A DNA stretch of 64,000 bases from Rhyzopertha dominica. Its lineage: Eukaryota; Arthropoda; Insecta; Coleoptera; Bostrichidae. The translations under genes were made by a program, and so were the position numbers. The notes beneath the pieces were generated by a model, which searched no databases, was not told the origin of the DNA, and worked only from the letters and a program-made list of their open reading frames with translations. Location: contig QCXZ01000138.1 of NCBI GenBank assembly GCA_025024175.1, positions 46,843,092 through 46,907,091 on the forward strand, read 5' to 3'. Shown here one piece after another: positions 24,326-34,579 of the stretch; within the stretch, counting starts at the first letter, position 1, and each line of letters starts with the position of its first letter.

Positions 24326-25212
24326 ACAAGACGATCGGTTGTCAATTACGCGTCTATTACATATCTGTTTAATTAGGTGATCGATTTCTTTCTGGATTTC
24401 CTAGTCTAAGCTGTACATCATCATTCGAATCTTCTTATTTATATCCCAGACGTGTTCTCTTTAACAAAGTTTCCTCTTCTGCGCAAGAAGGTTACTCTTC
24501 TTGTTCGTCATTGATAAGGAAGGACAAAGACAGTACCCGTAGCTATATCACTTCCTAGATCAATACGATACCTACAGCCATCCTGCAAGGAAGCTGTGTG
24601 TTAAATTGCACAGCCAGCGGGCAAATGACGTGCCGACTGACCTTAAGCTCGGAACTCGATCAACAAGTCGGTCGATGTCTAATCGTGAATACATTAAGTG
24701 ATGTGAAGTTGGCAATATCTGAAATTGCCCAGCCAACCGTGGAGCGTGTACACAATAGGTCTAATAAGTGCCTAATACGGGTCCATTATCCACAAGTCGG
24801 AGTGGGGATGCCCCCCATTATCGGCCAATAAACGTCGGCGATATATGACTTCTTGATTTAAGATATTTGTTTGACTTTCAGGGTGTCTGATAATTTGGAT
24901 CGTGGCTAGAAGAGGGCGGGTGATTTTATTTCGTTCTTTCAAGATTTAAACGCGGTTTTGAACGCCTCATGTGATTATTCAGGCGATGAAAACCATTGAC
25001 CACGTAGTTTATTTTTTAAATTGCGAACAAGAAGAAGCCACTGGGACTGAAAGGCTAATGGCCCATCGGTTCGATGGTCTACTAGTTTACTAAGGATTGT
25101 CTTGAATGAAATTCGGAAATTGTGGAAATGGCTGTGGTTTTTTAGAAACGTCAAGTATTTGTCATTGTCATTTTGCGCTGGTTTAGAAATCTAGTGAAGT
25201 AGAAGTTATATA

Positions 25213-26128
25213 TTGGTACATAACATTTGGATTACAAAAAATGAAGACAAGCATCGACTAAAGATTGTTGACAAATGGTTTGAAAATGCACAGCGTCCTA
25301 GGTATTTCATTGCAAAAGAATTAAAAATCCCACGATCCACCGCAGATAATGTACTAAATCGTTATTTCAGGATTCAAAGCACACCAAGACAGCCACATTC
25401 TGTAAAAAGAATCTGGCGGACATGATTTGCAGTTGGAACAAAAAGTTTGTACGAAAAATCGTAGCATGTCCATCAGAGACATTACCAGAATGTGTTACAA
25501 ATCAAAGCATTGTAGAAAGAGTAAAAAACGTACTGGTTTGAAAACATATAAAAAGTAAAAAATGCCAAAAGTAGAAAAGCAGGAAAAATTATTAAAACCC
25601 GAGCCTGCTTGGTACTGGATAACGAAATATGCGTAAAAGCAGATTTTACGAATCTACCAGGTTCATAATATTATACTGCTTTTAAAGGAGAGATTCTTCC
25701 CAAGTCTATCAGTGTAGAAAAATTAGGGAGAAGTATCTTGTGTGGCAGGCAAACTGTCAATGAAGGAATCGTACTCAGTGCTTTGTTACCACAGGACAAT
25801 TATTGCCGAAATTTAAATCAAAGAATGTTTAAAAAAACGCCTGCTTCATTTTTCAGATTTAGCTCCTGCTCATTATGTAGAAAATTTGTTAATAGAAAAA
25901 CAATTAATTTTTTTAGAGAAAATAGTAAATCCATCTAATGTGGCACAGTGTCGACCAATTGAAAAATATTGGGCTGTTTGCAAAAAGAAGTTACAAAAAG
26001 CTGAAGAAGCAGCCACTAGTGTCGAAGATTTTGTTTTTAAATGGAGAAGGACGATTGTCGATGAAACTTTCAGGAAATTCATGCAGAACATTCGAAAAAG
26101 TCTAAAAAAAGAATGGGATTTAAGTTAA
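25213..26128 (+). pseudogene. Tc1/mariner-type transposase relic
   Basis: The first frame (25213-25425) has a helix-turn-helix-like N-terminus ('AKELKIPRSTADNVLNRYF'). The middle, 25430-25860, reads as transposase with breaks: a first catalytic Asp candidate in 'LVLDNEICVKADF' and a 'GRQTVNEGIVLSALLPQDNY'-like stretch. The C-terminal frame (25886-26128) carries 'NPSNVAQCRPIEKYWAVCKKKL', the Tc1/mariner region with the last acidic catalytic residue (Glu in PIEKYWA). A 'DLAPAHY' segment precedes it. The usual full length is about 330-350 residues, so most of the protein is covered, but with frameshifts. It would have bound and mobilised its own element; now inactive. Confidence 0.75.
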
Positions 26129-26335
26129 AATAATGTAACTATTATATTATGTTAAATAAAACTTCAGAAAGTGTCTTTTCCTATATGTGTAATAACTTGA
26201 ACAAAAAAGAATATCCAGCGGTTCAAAATTTCTCAATTTCAAACAAGACAACCCTTAGTTTTACTAGTCCGAAGAATCATTTGAATTTTTTAATTGGCGT
26301 GAACTGTTTAATCTTGGTCTATTACTAAACGGTCG

Positions 26336-27118
26336 TTAAAAATACTCTCCTATTTTGCTTTCTGCGTATACCTGTAGTCCATATATTTTGTACATTGTGT
26401 CGGCTGCTAATTGTTCTGCCACATACTTTAATAATTCAGCTGCTGTCCCATTTCCACGGGGGCCTTTCTTGTCCTTTAGCTGACTTATTATTTTTTCCAC
26501 TTTTCTTTGACGGTTCAGGAACCTTTGTTTAGTTATTCCTTTATATTCTACCTCATATTCATTTTGCCCTCCTCGATGGTTCTCCAAAATAATCCTTCCA
26601 TTACCTTTTTTATCCCCAATTTATAAAATAGAAATTCTTGTCTATATTCTAAACCGCTATATTGTTTAATCCGTGACAGAAGCTTATCATCTCTTATCCT
26701 CCTGTAACAATCTTCAAAAAGTTTCAATTCATTTCTTTTTGTCTTCCTATAAATGTTCTTGCTTTTGGCTTTCTCCTCACTATAAGCCTTTGTCTACTTT
26801 TTTGCATTCTCCGTTGAACCAGCTATCTGCATCCCCTTTTAATTCATAAAACTGTTTGTATTGTTTTCTTAATTTTGTTTTGTATCCACTGTTCGTTGCT
26901 ACAGTTACTTGTCCACTCCTTAATTTTTTCTTGGTAGATTTCTCATGCCTCATTACTACTTAACATTTACTCGTCTCAGCCTATGATCCGAACCTATTTC
27001 GTCTGTTCTGTATGTACTTACATTCTTGATACCTCTAGCAAATTTTACTTCTATATCTACATGATCTACCTGATTTACGGTTAGGTGTTCATCTGACAAA
27101 GTACAGTTAAGTCTAAAT
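26336..27118 (-). pseudogene. LINE endonuclease-RT relic
   Basis: From 27118 downward the minus strand reads 'LNCTLSDEHLTVNQVDHVDIEV', then 'RGIKNVSTYRTDEIGSDHRL'. This is the C-terminal end of an APE-type endonuclease with its conserved SDH motif. After a decayed linker (26600-26940) the frame 26336-26587 gives 'KIISQLKDKKGPRGNGTAAELLKY', the start of the RT domain (pattern I..LK..K.PG.DGI.AELLK). Order and strand fit one non-LTR element of RTE/jockey type, truncated before the catalytic FADD region. Several stops and frameshifts. Confidence 0.7.
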
Positions 27119-27119
27119 T

Positions 27120-27640
27120 CGAATACGGAAAGACAGTGTCGCCTTTAATGCACGCATTGTTGGCGCCCATTTGCACTTAACCATCGTATTACGCAGATTG
27201 AGACATATTTACGCGACGCGAAATCAGCTGGTTCCGCACAAATAGCAAGCGCAAACTACAATCTGTGAGCACACAATCAGGGCTTCGCCAGCGGTGTGTC
27301 AATATTGAAAAGCGTTGCGATTACATCGGAAAATAATGGCGAATGTGATTCCTGCTGTCTGCGTCTCTACTAACCTGAATTCCATTACGGATCACATCTC
27401 TGGAAATTGTTTTCGGATGTCGCACGCGGGACAGAGACGAAGTTAAATTACTACTAGTGTGGAAATATGACGTCTGCGAAACAAATATTGCTGCCCCCTA
27501 ACCTCATTTGTTGGATCATGACGGGTGGATCGTTTTTTCGGGATGAGATGATGTCGACGTATTTCCTCACTTTTTCAGCTTACGTAAGCGTCGCGAAACG
27601 TTGACAATTTCAACAGGGCAGTAGTAAGAGCTTGATAACA
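27120..27640. promoter_or_regulatory. GC-richer island
   Basis: A CpG-containing block next to the LINE relic, with no coding match. Contains 'gcgacgcgaaatcagctg', CAGCTG and ACGTAAG-like words. A conserved regulatory element is possible, by composition only. Confidence 0.22.
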
Positions 27641-27649
27641 AATAAATAG

Positions 27650-29830
27650 GTCCGTGGCCGGTTCAGCCGTTGTTCCCTATTAACATTCTGGCTATTGGTT
27701 ATCTAGATGTCATAACTTCAAATATAAGAAGTCTTATTGGATTTTAAAACTAAATGTTTCGCCTGCTGTTGTAAGGGGCATAATCAGGACACTCCCTTTA
27801 TCCATTATCCTACTTCAAGAATTGCAAAAAAATGTAATTCAATTAAGAAATTACCCCCAAACATTCAGGGTATCAAACCTCATTCACTTAGGTTCATTAT
27901 GAGCGCGGTTTACTCGCCCACCTATAGCATTGCCAAGATCTTCTTGACCTCACTGGTTTGCCACAGGTGGTCGTGGAATACTCTGTCTATCGTAAACTCA
28001 TCCACACATATCAGTAGGCACTTAAAACATGCGTTTTTAACTTCCATTCCGTGTTAAGTTCTTTTGTTCACTGCGCAGTCTAGCCAACAACGGGTATAAC
28101 AACCATTAGACACAGTCTGAGTTTTATCGTCATTTTCTTTCCAAATCCAAACCAGTTTCGAAGCCTCTAACCGATTGCATTACTTCCTTACATTCGAGGT
28201 GTCACAGATAGAACTGACAACTCATTCGAAATGTGCTTTCATGTGATATCAGGCTGTCGTTTTTGGTTATGGTTCTCGAGAAATCTGCGAAGAACTGTAA
28301 TTTCTAATTTTACAATAGATATCGAGAAAAGGCAGCGTTTGATAGTTGGAAATCGTTTTCTGTTACGAGCTGTTATTGTCATTGCTTGCTTATACTTGAG
28401 TGTTTTGTGCTGGCTTTTGAAAATGTTTTTTACGAATGACGAGCTGATTTATATGGTCCCTTTTCTTTGTGAATGTGATCAAAATCCGCTTTTAATGTTC
28501 AGAATGTATGCTGTACTACTTTAAAATTTGAACCCAAACCGCGGTTGCTGAAAGAAACTAATGTATTGTCAATGAACCTTCCCTGAAGTAATTGTGAAGG
28601 CTAAATTTCGCTAAAACATCTACGAAACACAGTTTTCACCACTTCGATAACCGAAATCGCTGGGTCATTAAATGTTTGGGCTGGAATTTTGGGCAATTAT
28701 TTTATGTTCTTTTTTTTCAGTGGCCACCTTAACTGACAAAGCCATCTGTCTTAATGGATATTTTACTATCAACACTTCACTTACGGTTATGTAGATTAAA
28801 GAGGAGCTCCTGCTTGTGATTGCGAAGTCGTCAAAAATTCTGTGTTAATTTCCAGGCTAGATCATCGGATCTAACACAACTATTTTTTGTTGGGTCATAC
28901 CAAATCAAAGTTTACGTTGAATGGTTTCAAAGGTACATTCATTATGAAACATTCTGACTTAACTTGGGTAGTGTATGCGCTCTGTCTCACACTGGAGAAT
29001 GCCTATAAAAATAAGGGTGTAAGTTATCGGGAATCGCAGTTTCCAGATATTTTTTAAAAATTTATATTCCCTAAAATGGGGTAACGTTTTTTTTAATGCC
29101 GAGCAAACGACTACGCATAGGAATAAAAAAGCAGCTGATTAGAATTTTCTATAAAAAAATCAGTACCAAGACTTTTCAGTTTGCAACTGGTCATCCTTTG
29201 CATGTGCTCAAAGTTTGCATTGGAAAAACCGATCGAATTCTCCAAAAACGTCAGAGCCCTTTTATTTAAAGCAAAATTAAAAATTAACAAAAATCCTGAT
29301 AAAAAGGACTCCAGATAAATGTTCATGAAATTTTTTCTTCGATGCCTTCATTCTCTTTTTGTAACCAACTTATTACGTTTTCAATTAAAATGGTTGTAAT
29401 ATGATTCAAATAAAATAAAAATGTGATAATTTCTTGTAGATTGTGTGTAAATTGTTTATAGAGTTGGAAAAGCTTTCATTGAGCGCCATATTGTACAACT
29501 TTATTTACAGTTTACGGGTGAACTGCGAGTTCACGTAAAAATAATGATCAAAAGTGAAGATAAAAATTCTAGAAAAGATTTACTTTTATTTGAGTCGGAT
29601 TAATAATTCAGTTCGGATTTTAGTTGAAAATAAACAAACAGGAAGTGGAAAATGAAGAAATTTTTTTTGCAATCAGAAACATGTCTTTCAGATATTATAC
29701 GGTTTTTGAGCTTTAATTATATTCTAAATAAACAAATGCCTTTTACAACAAACAATTTGCTTTGACGCTTCACTTGCACTGGTTTCCAATTTTTATTCCT
29801 GTCTTTTTGTCGAGAATTTTATGCTTTACA
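27650..29830. other. Non-coding spacer
   Basis: Nothing recognised. The frames at 27737-28057 and 28231-28524 match no family I know; the second has one hydrophobic stretch. Confidence 0.45.
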
Positions 29831-29832
29831 TA

Positions 29833-29950
29833 CTAGGGTGAATACTTTCAGCGTCCATAATGTAAGATAATATTCTCTTGGAAAGATCGCTGTCGCTTTA
29901 AACACTAACAAAGTTATTAGTCTGACGTTTCGATTACTTGTGTATCTTGG
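29833..29950 (-). mobile_element. Lone Penelope-like terminus
   Basis: In minus orientation this carries the terminal tail ('ggacgctgaaagtattcacc'), the 'aagataatatt' block, the 'gcgacagcgatc' block and 'gtaatcgaaacgtcagac', all shared with the ends of the copies at 11699-12411 and 30565-33126. Similarity fades after about 118 bp. It is an older, more diverged solo end or heavily truncated insertion. Confidence 0.7.
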
Positions 29951-29984
29951 CATTCGCTTGCCATGATTAAAACAAAATGTTTAG

Positions 29985-30085
29985 AACAGAATGTTTTGAA
30001 CTTGTTTAAAACAACCTTCTGTTTAAAACTTTTTTTAAACAAATGTTTAAAATATTTGTTTTAAACAAATGTTTGAAATATTTGT
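29985..30085. repeat. Cluster of GTTTAAA/TTTAAAC words
   Basis: Imperfect repeats of 'tttaaacaaatgttt' and its complement fill about 100 bases directly beside the Penelope terminus. The same word occurs in both orientations, so the block could fold back on itself. Simple low-complexity origin cannot be excluded. Confidence 0.5.
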
Positions 30086-30550
30086 GTATTGTATGTGATT
30101 CATTAATTATTACTATTTAGCTCGTTTACCCTCTACAAATAGATAGACAAGATTATTAGTACATATCTACATAATATCACCCCACATTTGCCTTAAAAAT
30201 GAATTGAATGCAAAACCAGGCCCAGTTAGATAATACGTAAACGTTTTTTCAAACTTAAAAAAAGAAGAAACATGCAATATTCTGTTCGGCTTTTTATTGA
30301 TACAAGAATGGTTATAGAAATGAATAATTTAACATTTTTTCATAGATGTAATTAACAAACATTTTAAGACAACAAATTAAAGTGTTAATCTGAACATAAC
30401 AAAAAATTGTATTTCTGTTCCAATATTACAAAACAATAAATAAGACGTTCATTCAACACTTACTAGATAATTATAACTTTAGTACAAAAAAAACAAATAG
30501 TTATCAGAACATGGGAATATAAAAAAAACAATAAACAAAGAATAAAAAAA

Positions 30551-30564
30551 TATCAGCATTTTTA
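30551..30564. repeat. Left 14-bp target-site duplication of Penelope composite
   Basis: TATCAGCATTTTTA abuts the left arm exactly and is repeated at 33127-33140 directly after the right tail. It is non-repetitive and perfect, so chance is unlikely. Confidence 0.85.
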
Positions 30565-30843
30565 TAAGATAATATTTTGTCGGATAGATCGCTGTCACTT
30601 GAAAACACTGACAAAAAGTTAATAGTCTGACGTTTCGATTACACCTGTAATCTTTGTCAAAGACGAAGAACCTCAAAATTTGCCTGACACAAGTTCAAAC
30701 AAAATTTTGAAAGTAAATAAACAAATCACCAAGGATGCGAGACGTCATAGAAACAACGTGCCAACCTGATAAAAAAGGAACCTAACGATGAAAAAGGAAC
30801 TACCTACCTACTAGATATACACGAACTACTTGATAAAAGATAA

Positions 30844-31917
30844 CTACAAAATAGCCTTCCAAATGTCACCTAACTCATAATTTCCACAATCCCTATTAAA
30901 ATTATTAGTATTCCTACAAATTTCTATAGCTTCTTTTATTAGACGTTTGTGACAATATTTTTCTCTATGTAAAATTTTTGTTTTATCAAAATCAATCATG
31001 TGTTTAGTCAAATATGAGTGTTCAGCTACGGAAGATTTATCTATCTGTTGCAACCTAGTAGCTCGTATGTGTTCTTTCAAACGCGTACCTACTTTTCTTT
31101 TAGTTTGACCTATGTAACACTTTCCGCAAGAACAAGTAATGTTGTAAACACCTTCACTTTCTAAATGTACTTTATCTTTAGTAGAACTTAAAATTTTATC
31201 TAAATTATTATATGTACTATCAACAACTAAAATATCGTGTTTTCTCATCTTCCTCTTTAATTTTTCCGAAAGGCCTTGTACATAAGGCAAACAACTTCAA
31301 TTTGCTTTGTCGTGGCTGAGAATTTACTTGATTTGGATGAGCACTTTTATTAAAAACTGACCAAATATTCTTACTACTATAACCATTTCTCACTAGCGCT
31401 GATTTAAGACGATATATTTCTTTTTGTACAGAACTTTCATCTGATATCCTTTGTGCTCTAACAAATAACGTCCTAATAAGACTATTCTTTTGAGAAGTAG
31501 GGTGGTGAGATGTGGCATGTAAATATCTGTCTGTGTGTGTTGGTTTTCTGTAAATCTTGTGTCCTAACTGTCCAGTGTTTGTTCTGTAAATTTGGAATCC
31601 AAGAAAGGTAAACTACCATTGCTTTCTAATTCCATAGTAAATTTTATGTCGGGATTTTGACTGTTCAAATGATTTAGAAACCTACCCAGCTCTTCTATAC
31701 CGTGGGGCCAAATAACAAAAGTGTCATCTACATACCTATACCAACATTTTGGTTTAAGCTGAAAACTGTCTATCGCTTCATGTTCAAAATTTTCCATAAA
31801 CAAATTGGCTACTACAGGACTTAGAGGTGAACCCATTGCACAACCTGATTTTTGTTCATAAAAATTATCATTCCATAAGAAATAAGTAGATTTTAAACAA
31901 TGTTCGGATAATGTTGG
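30844..31917 (-). pseudogene. Penelope-like RT/GIY-YIG polyprotein, left arm
   Basis: RT part (31564-31917): 'FYEQKSGCAMGSPLSPVVANL' region, then 'CWYRYVDDTFVIW' with the catalytic YVDD, then 'LPFLDSKF'. A one-base deletion near 31588-31596 breaks the frame before 'GQLGHKIYRKPTHTDRYLHA'. The linker runs on in a second frame. The C-terminal GIY-YIG endonuclease (30844-31290) shows 'GVYNITCSCGKCYIGQTKRK' with the Penelope-type CxCxxC just before the YIG, a conserved Arg, and 'LKEHIRA'. RT copies the RNA; the endonuclease nicks the target to prime. N-terminal half absent; the frameshift is shared with the right arm, so it predates insertion. Confidence 0.88.
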
Positions 31918-32816
31918 TATAGGTATGTAGATGACACTTTTGTTATTTGGCCCCACGGTATAGAAGAGCTGGGTAGGTTTCTAAATTATTTGAACAGTCA
32001 AAATCCCGACATAAAATTTACTATGGAATTAGAAAGCAATGGTAGTTTACCTTTCTTGGATTCCAAATTTACAGAACAAACACTGGACAGTTAGGACACA
32101 AGATTTACAGAAAACCAACACACACAGACAGATATTTACATGCCACATCTCACCACCCTACTTCTCAAAAGAATAGTCTTATTAGGACGTTATTTGTTAG
32201 AGCACAAAGGATATCAGATGAAAGTTCTGTACAAAAAGAAATATATCGTCTTAAATCAGCGCTAGTGAGAAATGGTTATAGTAGTAAGAATATTTGGTCA
32301 GTTTTTAATAAAAGTGCTCATCCAAATCAAGTAAATTCTCAGCCACGACAAAGCAAATTGAAGTTGAGTTTGCCTTATGTACAAGGCCTTTCGGAAAAAT
32401 TAAAGAGGATGATTAGAAAACACGATATTTTAGTTGTTGATAGTACATATAATAATTTAGATAAAATTTTAAGTTCTACTAAAGATAAAGTACATTTAGA
32501 AAGTGAAGGTGTTTACAAAATTACTTGTTCTTGCGGAAAGTGTTACATAGGTCAAACTAAAAGAAAAGTAGGTACGCGTTTGAAAGAACACATACGAGCT
32601 ACTAGGTTGCAACAGATAGATAAATCTTCCGTAGCTGAACACTCATATTTGACTAAACACATGATTGATTTTGATAAAACAAAAATTTTACATAGAGAAA
32701 AATATTATCACAAACGTCTAATAAAAGAAGCTATAGAAATTTGTAGGAATACTAATAATTTTAATAGGGATTGTGGAAATTATGAGCTAGGTGACATTTG
32801 GAAGGTTATTTTGTAG
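31918..32816 (+). pseudogene. Penelope-like RT/GIY-YIG polyprotein, right arm
   Basis: This arm starts just before the catalytic motif ('RYVDDTFVIW'), keeps 'LPFLDSKF', then has the same one-base deletion (about 32062-32070) as the left arm. From about 32080 a long frame continues: 'KIYRKPTHTDRY', the linker, and the GIY-YIG domain. The reading frame 32265-32816 (183 codons) is intact through 'GVYKITCSCGKCYIGQTKRK' and 'RDCGNYELGDIWK' to the stop. Upstream RT fingers and the N-terminus are missing. Few differences from the left arm suggest a fairly young insertion. Confidence 0.88.
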
Positions 32817-32994
32817 TTATCTTTTATCAAGTAGTTCGTGTATATCTAGTAGGTAGGTAGTTCCTTTTTCATCGTTAGGTTCCTTTTTTATCAGGTTGGC
32901 ACGTTGTTTCTATGACGTCTCGCATCCTTGGTGATTTGTTTATTTACTTTCAAAATTTTGTTTGAACTTGTGTCAGGCAAATTTTGAGGTTCTT

Positions 32995-33040
32995 CGTCTT
33001 TGACAAAGATTACAGGTGTAATCGAAACGTCAGACTATTA
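32995..33040 (+). ncRNA. Degenerate hammerhead-ribozyme-like motif in Penelope terminus
   Basis: A stem GATTAC/GTAATC with loop AGGT (33008-33023) is followed directly by GAAAC and GTC (33024-33031). This is the layout of hammerhead stem II, the conserved GAAA and the cleavage-site GUC, with a very short helix III. Upstream the expected CUGANGA core reads TTGACAA (two core mismatches). Hammerheads are known in Penelope-like terminal repeats. The mismatches suggest an inactive or variant form. The same motif occurs in the other arm and at about 12281-12312. Confidence 0.4.
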
Positions 33041-33126
33041 ACTTTTAGTCAGTGTTTTCAAGTGACAGTGATCTATCCGACAAAATATTATCTTATATTT
33101 ATGGACGCTGAAAGCATTCACCCTCG

Positions 33127-33140
33127 TATCAGCATTTTTA
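33127..33140. repeat. Right 14-bp target-site duplication of Penelope composite
   Basis: Perfect copy of 30551-30564, immediately after the element tail. Confidence 0.85.
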
Positions 33141-33780
33141 CTTTTTTTTTACTAGTGTAACCATATCTTATTTGCACTTCTTGCATTGAGCTCGCATTCT
33201 ACCATTTTGCACCTTAATTTTGTCAAAGTTATTCCAGTTTGCCAGTATTTGTAAAAACTGTTGCGCGTTAGTTTTTATGGGTGTTTTTGCGGTTTTTATT
33301 TTTTTTTTAATAAATACCCACTTACCGCGTTTATTTTATTAATCTTTGTAGCTTTACTAATTCTCATCAGGATTTCAAAGCCGATTCGGTTTATAGAAAT
33401 AAGCGCTAGTGTCATTTTGGAATTTTATACGTAACCGTAAGATTTTTCAGGAACTTTACTATTTACTATTTATTTGGCTTAAACGTGCTGCAATAGTACT
33501 GCTTTATATCCGATATACAATAGTTATTTATAGTACTTCCGCCCTTACCGTCGTCCTACTAGGAAGACAAGAGAAAAGGGAAATACGGCTTATGCCGTCG
33601 TCTGCCTGCAGGAAGACCTACATGAGCGCACGTATAATAAAAAATGATAATAATGGGTAGAAGTCACCGTTTCGTGAAGGTAATATTTCATCAAAGGGGA
33701 TCTTTTTATCTCGATCCCCTATCTGAAATTCGCCATTCTTTCATCTCGTCCTTGTCGAAATAGACTTCGAGCTTTGACAA
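33141..33780. other. Non-coding spacer
   Basis: AT-rich with T runs just after the Penelope insertion. The frame at 33409-33660 has no recognisable family. Confidence 0.5.
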
Positions 33781-34270
33781 AAAGCGCCGTTTTGAAATCA
33801 TGGTTGCCGGTGCCCGCAGCTACGCGGGGTTCCGTTTAACACGAGAGGGTTGAGAGGAGACGCTCCATTGTTCCCGTCCCACCTGGGGGGGAACTTGAGG
33901 AACACGTGTAATATTCTTTAAAATGAGGTTGAGGTTACGGCCGCCCTCGACGCGCCAGAGATATAATTTGCAATATAAGATTGGTTCGCGAAATTGCAAG
34001 TCAAAGCTGTACAACGTAAATCTATTTTTATTTGATTGCGCCCTCTGCGACAACGTGTAGAAAATTCAAAGGTTCGGAAGCGCGATGAAATATGTCATTG
34101 TGCACGCCGCCTCTCACGCCCCCTTGCACTTTTTCTCAATTTATTCTGAATATATTCCTCCAGCCCTGCATAAGGAATTGCAATTTCCCTCGAGTAGTTG
34201 CCCTCTTTTTGTAAATGTAATGAAAACCCATTTTCACGCTGGCTCCGGCTCACGCGCAGCTTTATGAAAT
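33780..34270. promoter_or_regulatory. GC-richer island
   Basis: CpG-rich block with a G7 run near 33895 and words such as 'gccgccctcgacgcgccag'. Frames on both strands (33820-34053, 34085-34267) do not match families. Candidate conserved non-coding DNA, by composition only. Confidence 0.22.
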
Positions 34271-34579
34271 AAAGCAGCTGATTTTAAGTTATTTGCGTTC
34301 AAGTGCAAAAAATATAATTAAGCGCGAATACTGTGTAGTAAGCGCGCACTAAAACACATCTGCAGTCAAAATTAAGAACGATGTCATGATTTCTTATGGA
34401 TCTTGAGCATATGTGCAAACTTTTGAATTTTTATGAATTTATGGTACATTATCATGGTATGGTTTTCATTCATTGACAGGAGATCTTGCATTTGCGTTCT
34501 ATTCAGAAGAGATACACACATGTATGTATCTATTCTGGATAGAATATTGAAGAAAACTACAGAAAGCTCCAATCAGATC

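Larger units (their letters stand above)
30565..33126. mobile_element. Penelope-like retroelement, head-to-head inverted composite
   Basis: The left arm (30565 to about 31917) is a 5'-truncated Penelope-like copy in minus orientation. The right arm (about 31911-33126) is a shorter copy in plus orientation. They meet inside the RT domain with seven bases of shared sequence (ATGTTGG, 31911-31917). Each arm encodes part of RT, the linker and the GIY-YIG endonuclease, followed by about 300 bp of terminal non-coding DNA. Only the right arm ends with a 31-base tail (33096-33126), a known asymmetric feature of Penelope-like elements. A perfect 14-bp target duplication brackets the whole, so the inverted pair inserted as one unit. 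No complete RT is present. Confidence 0.9.
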
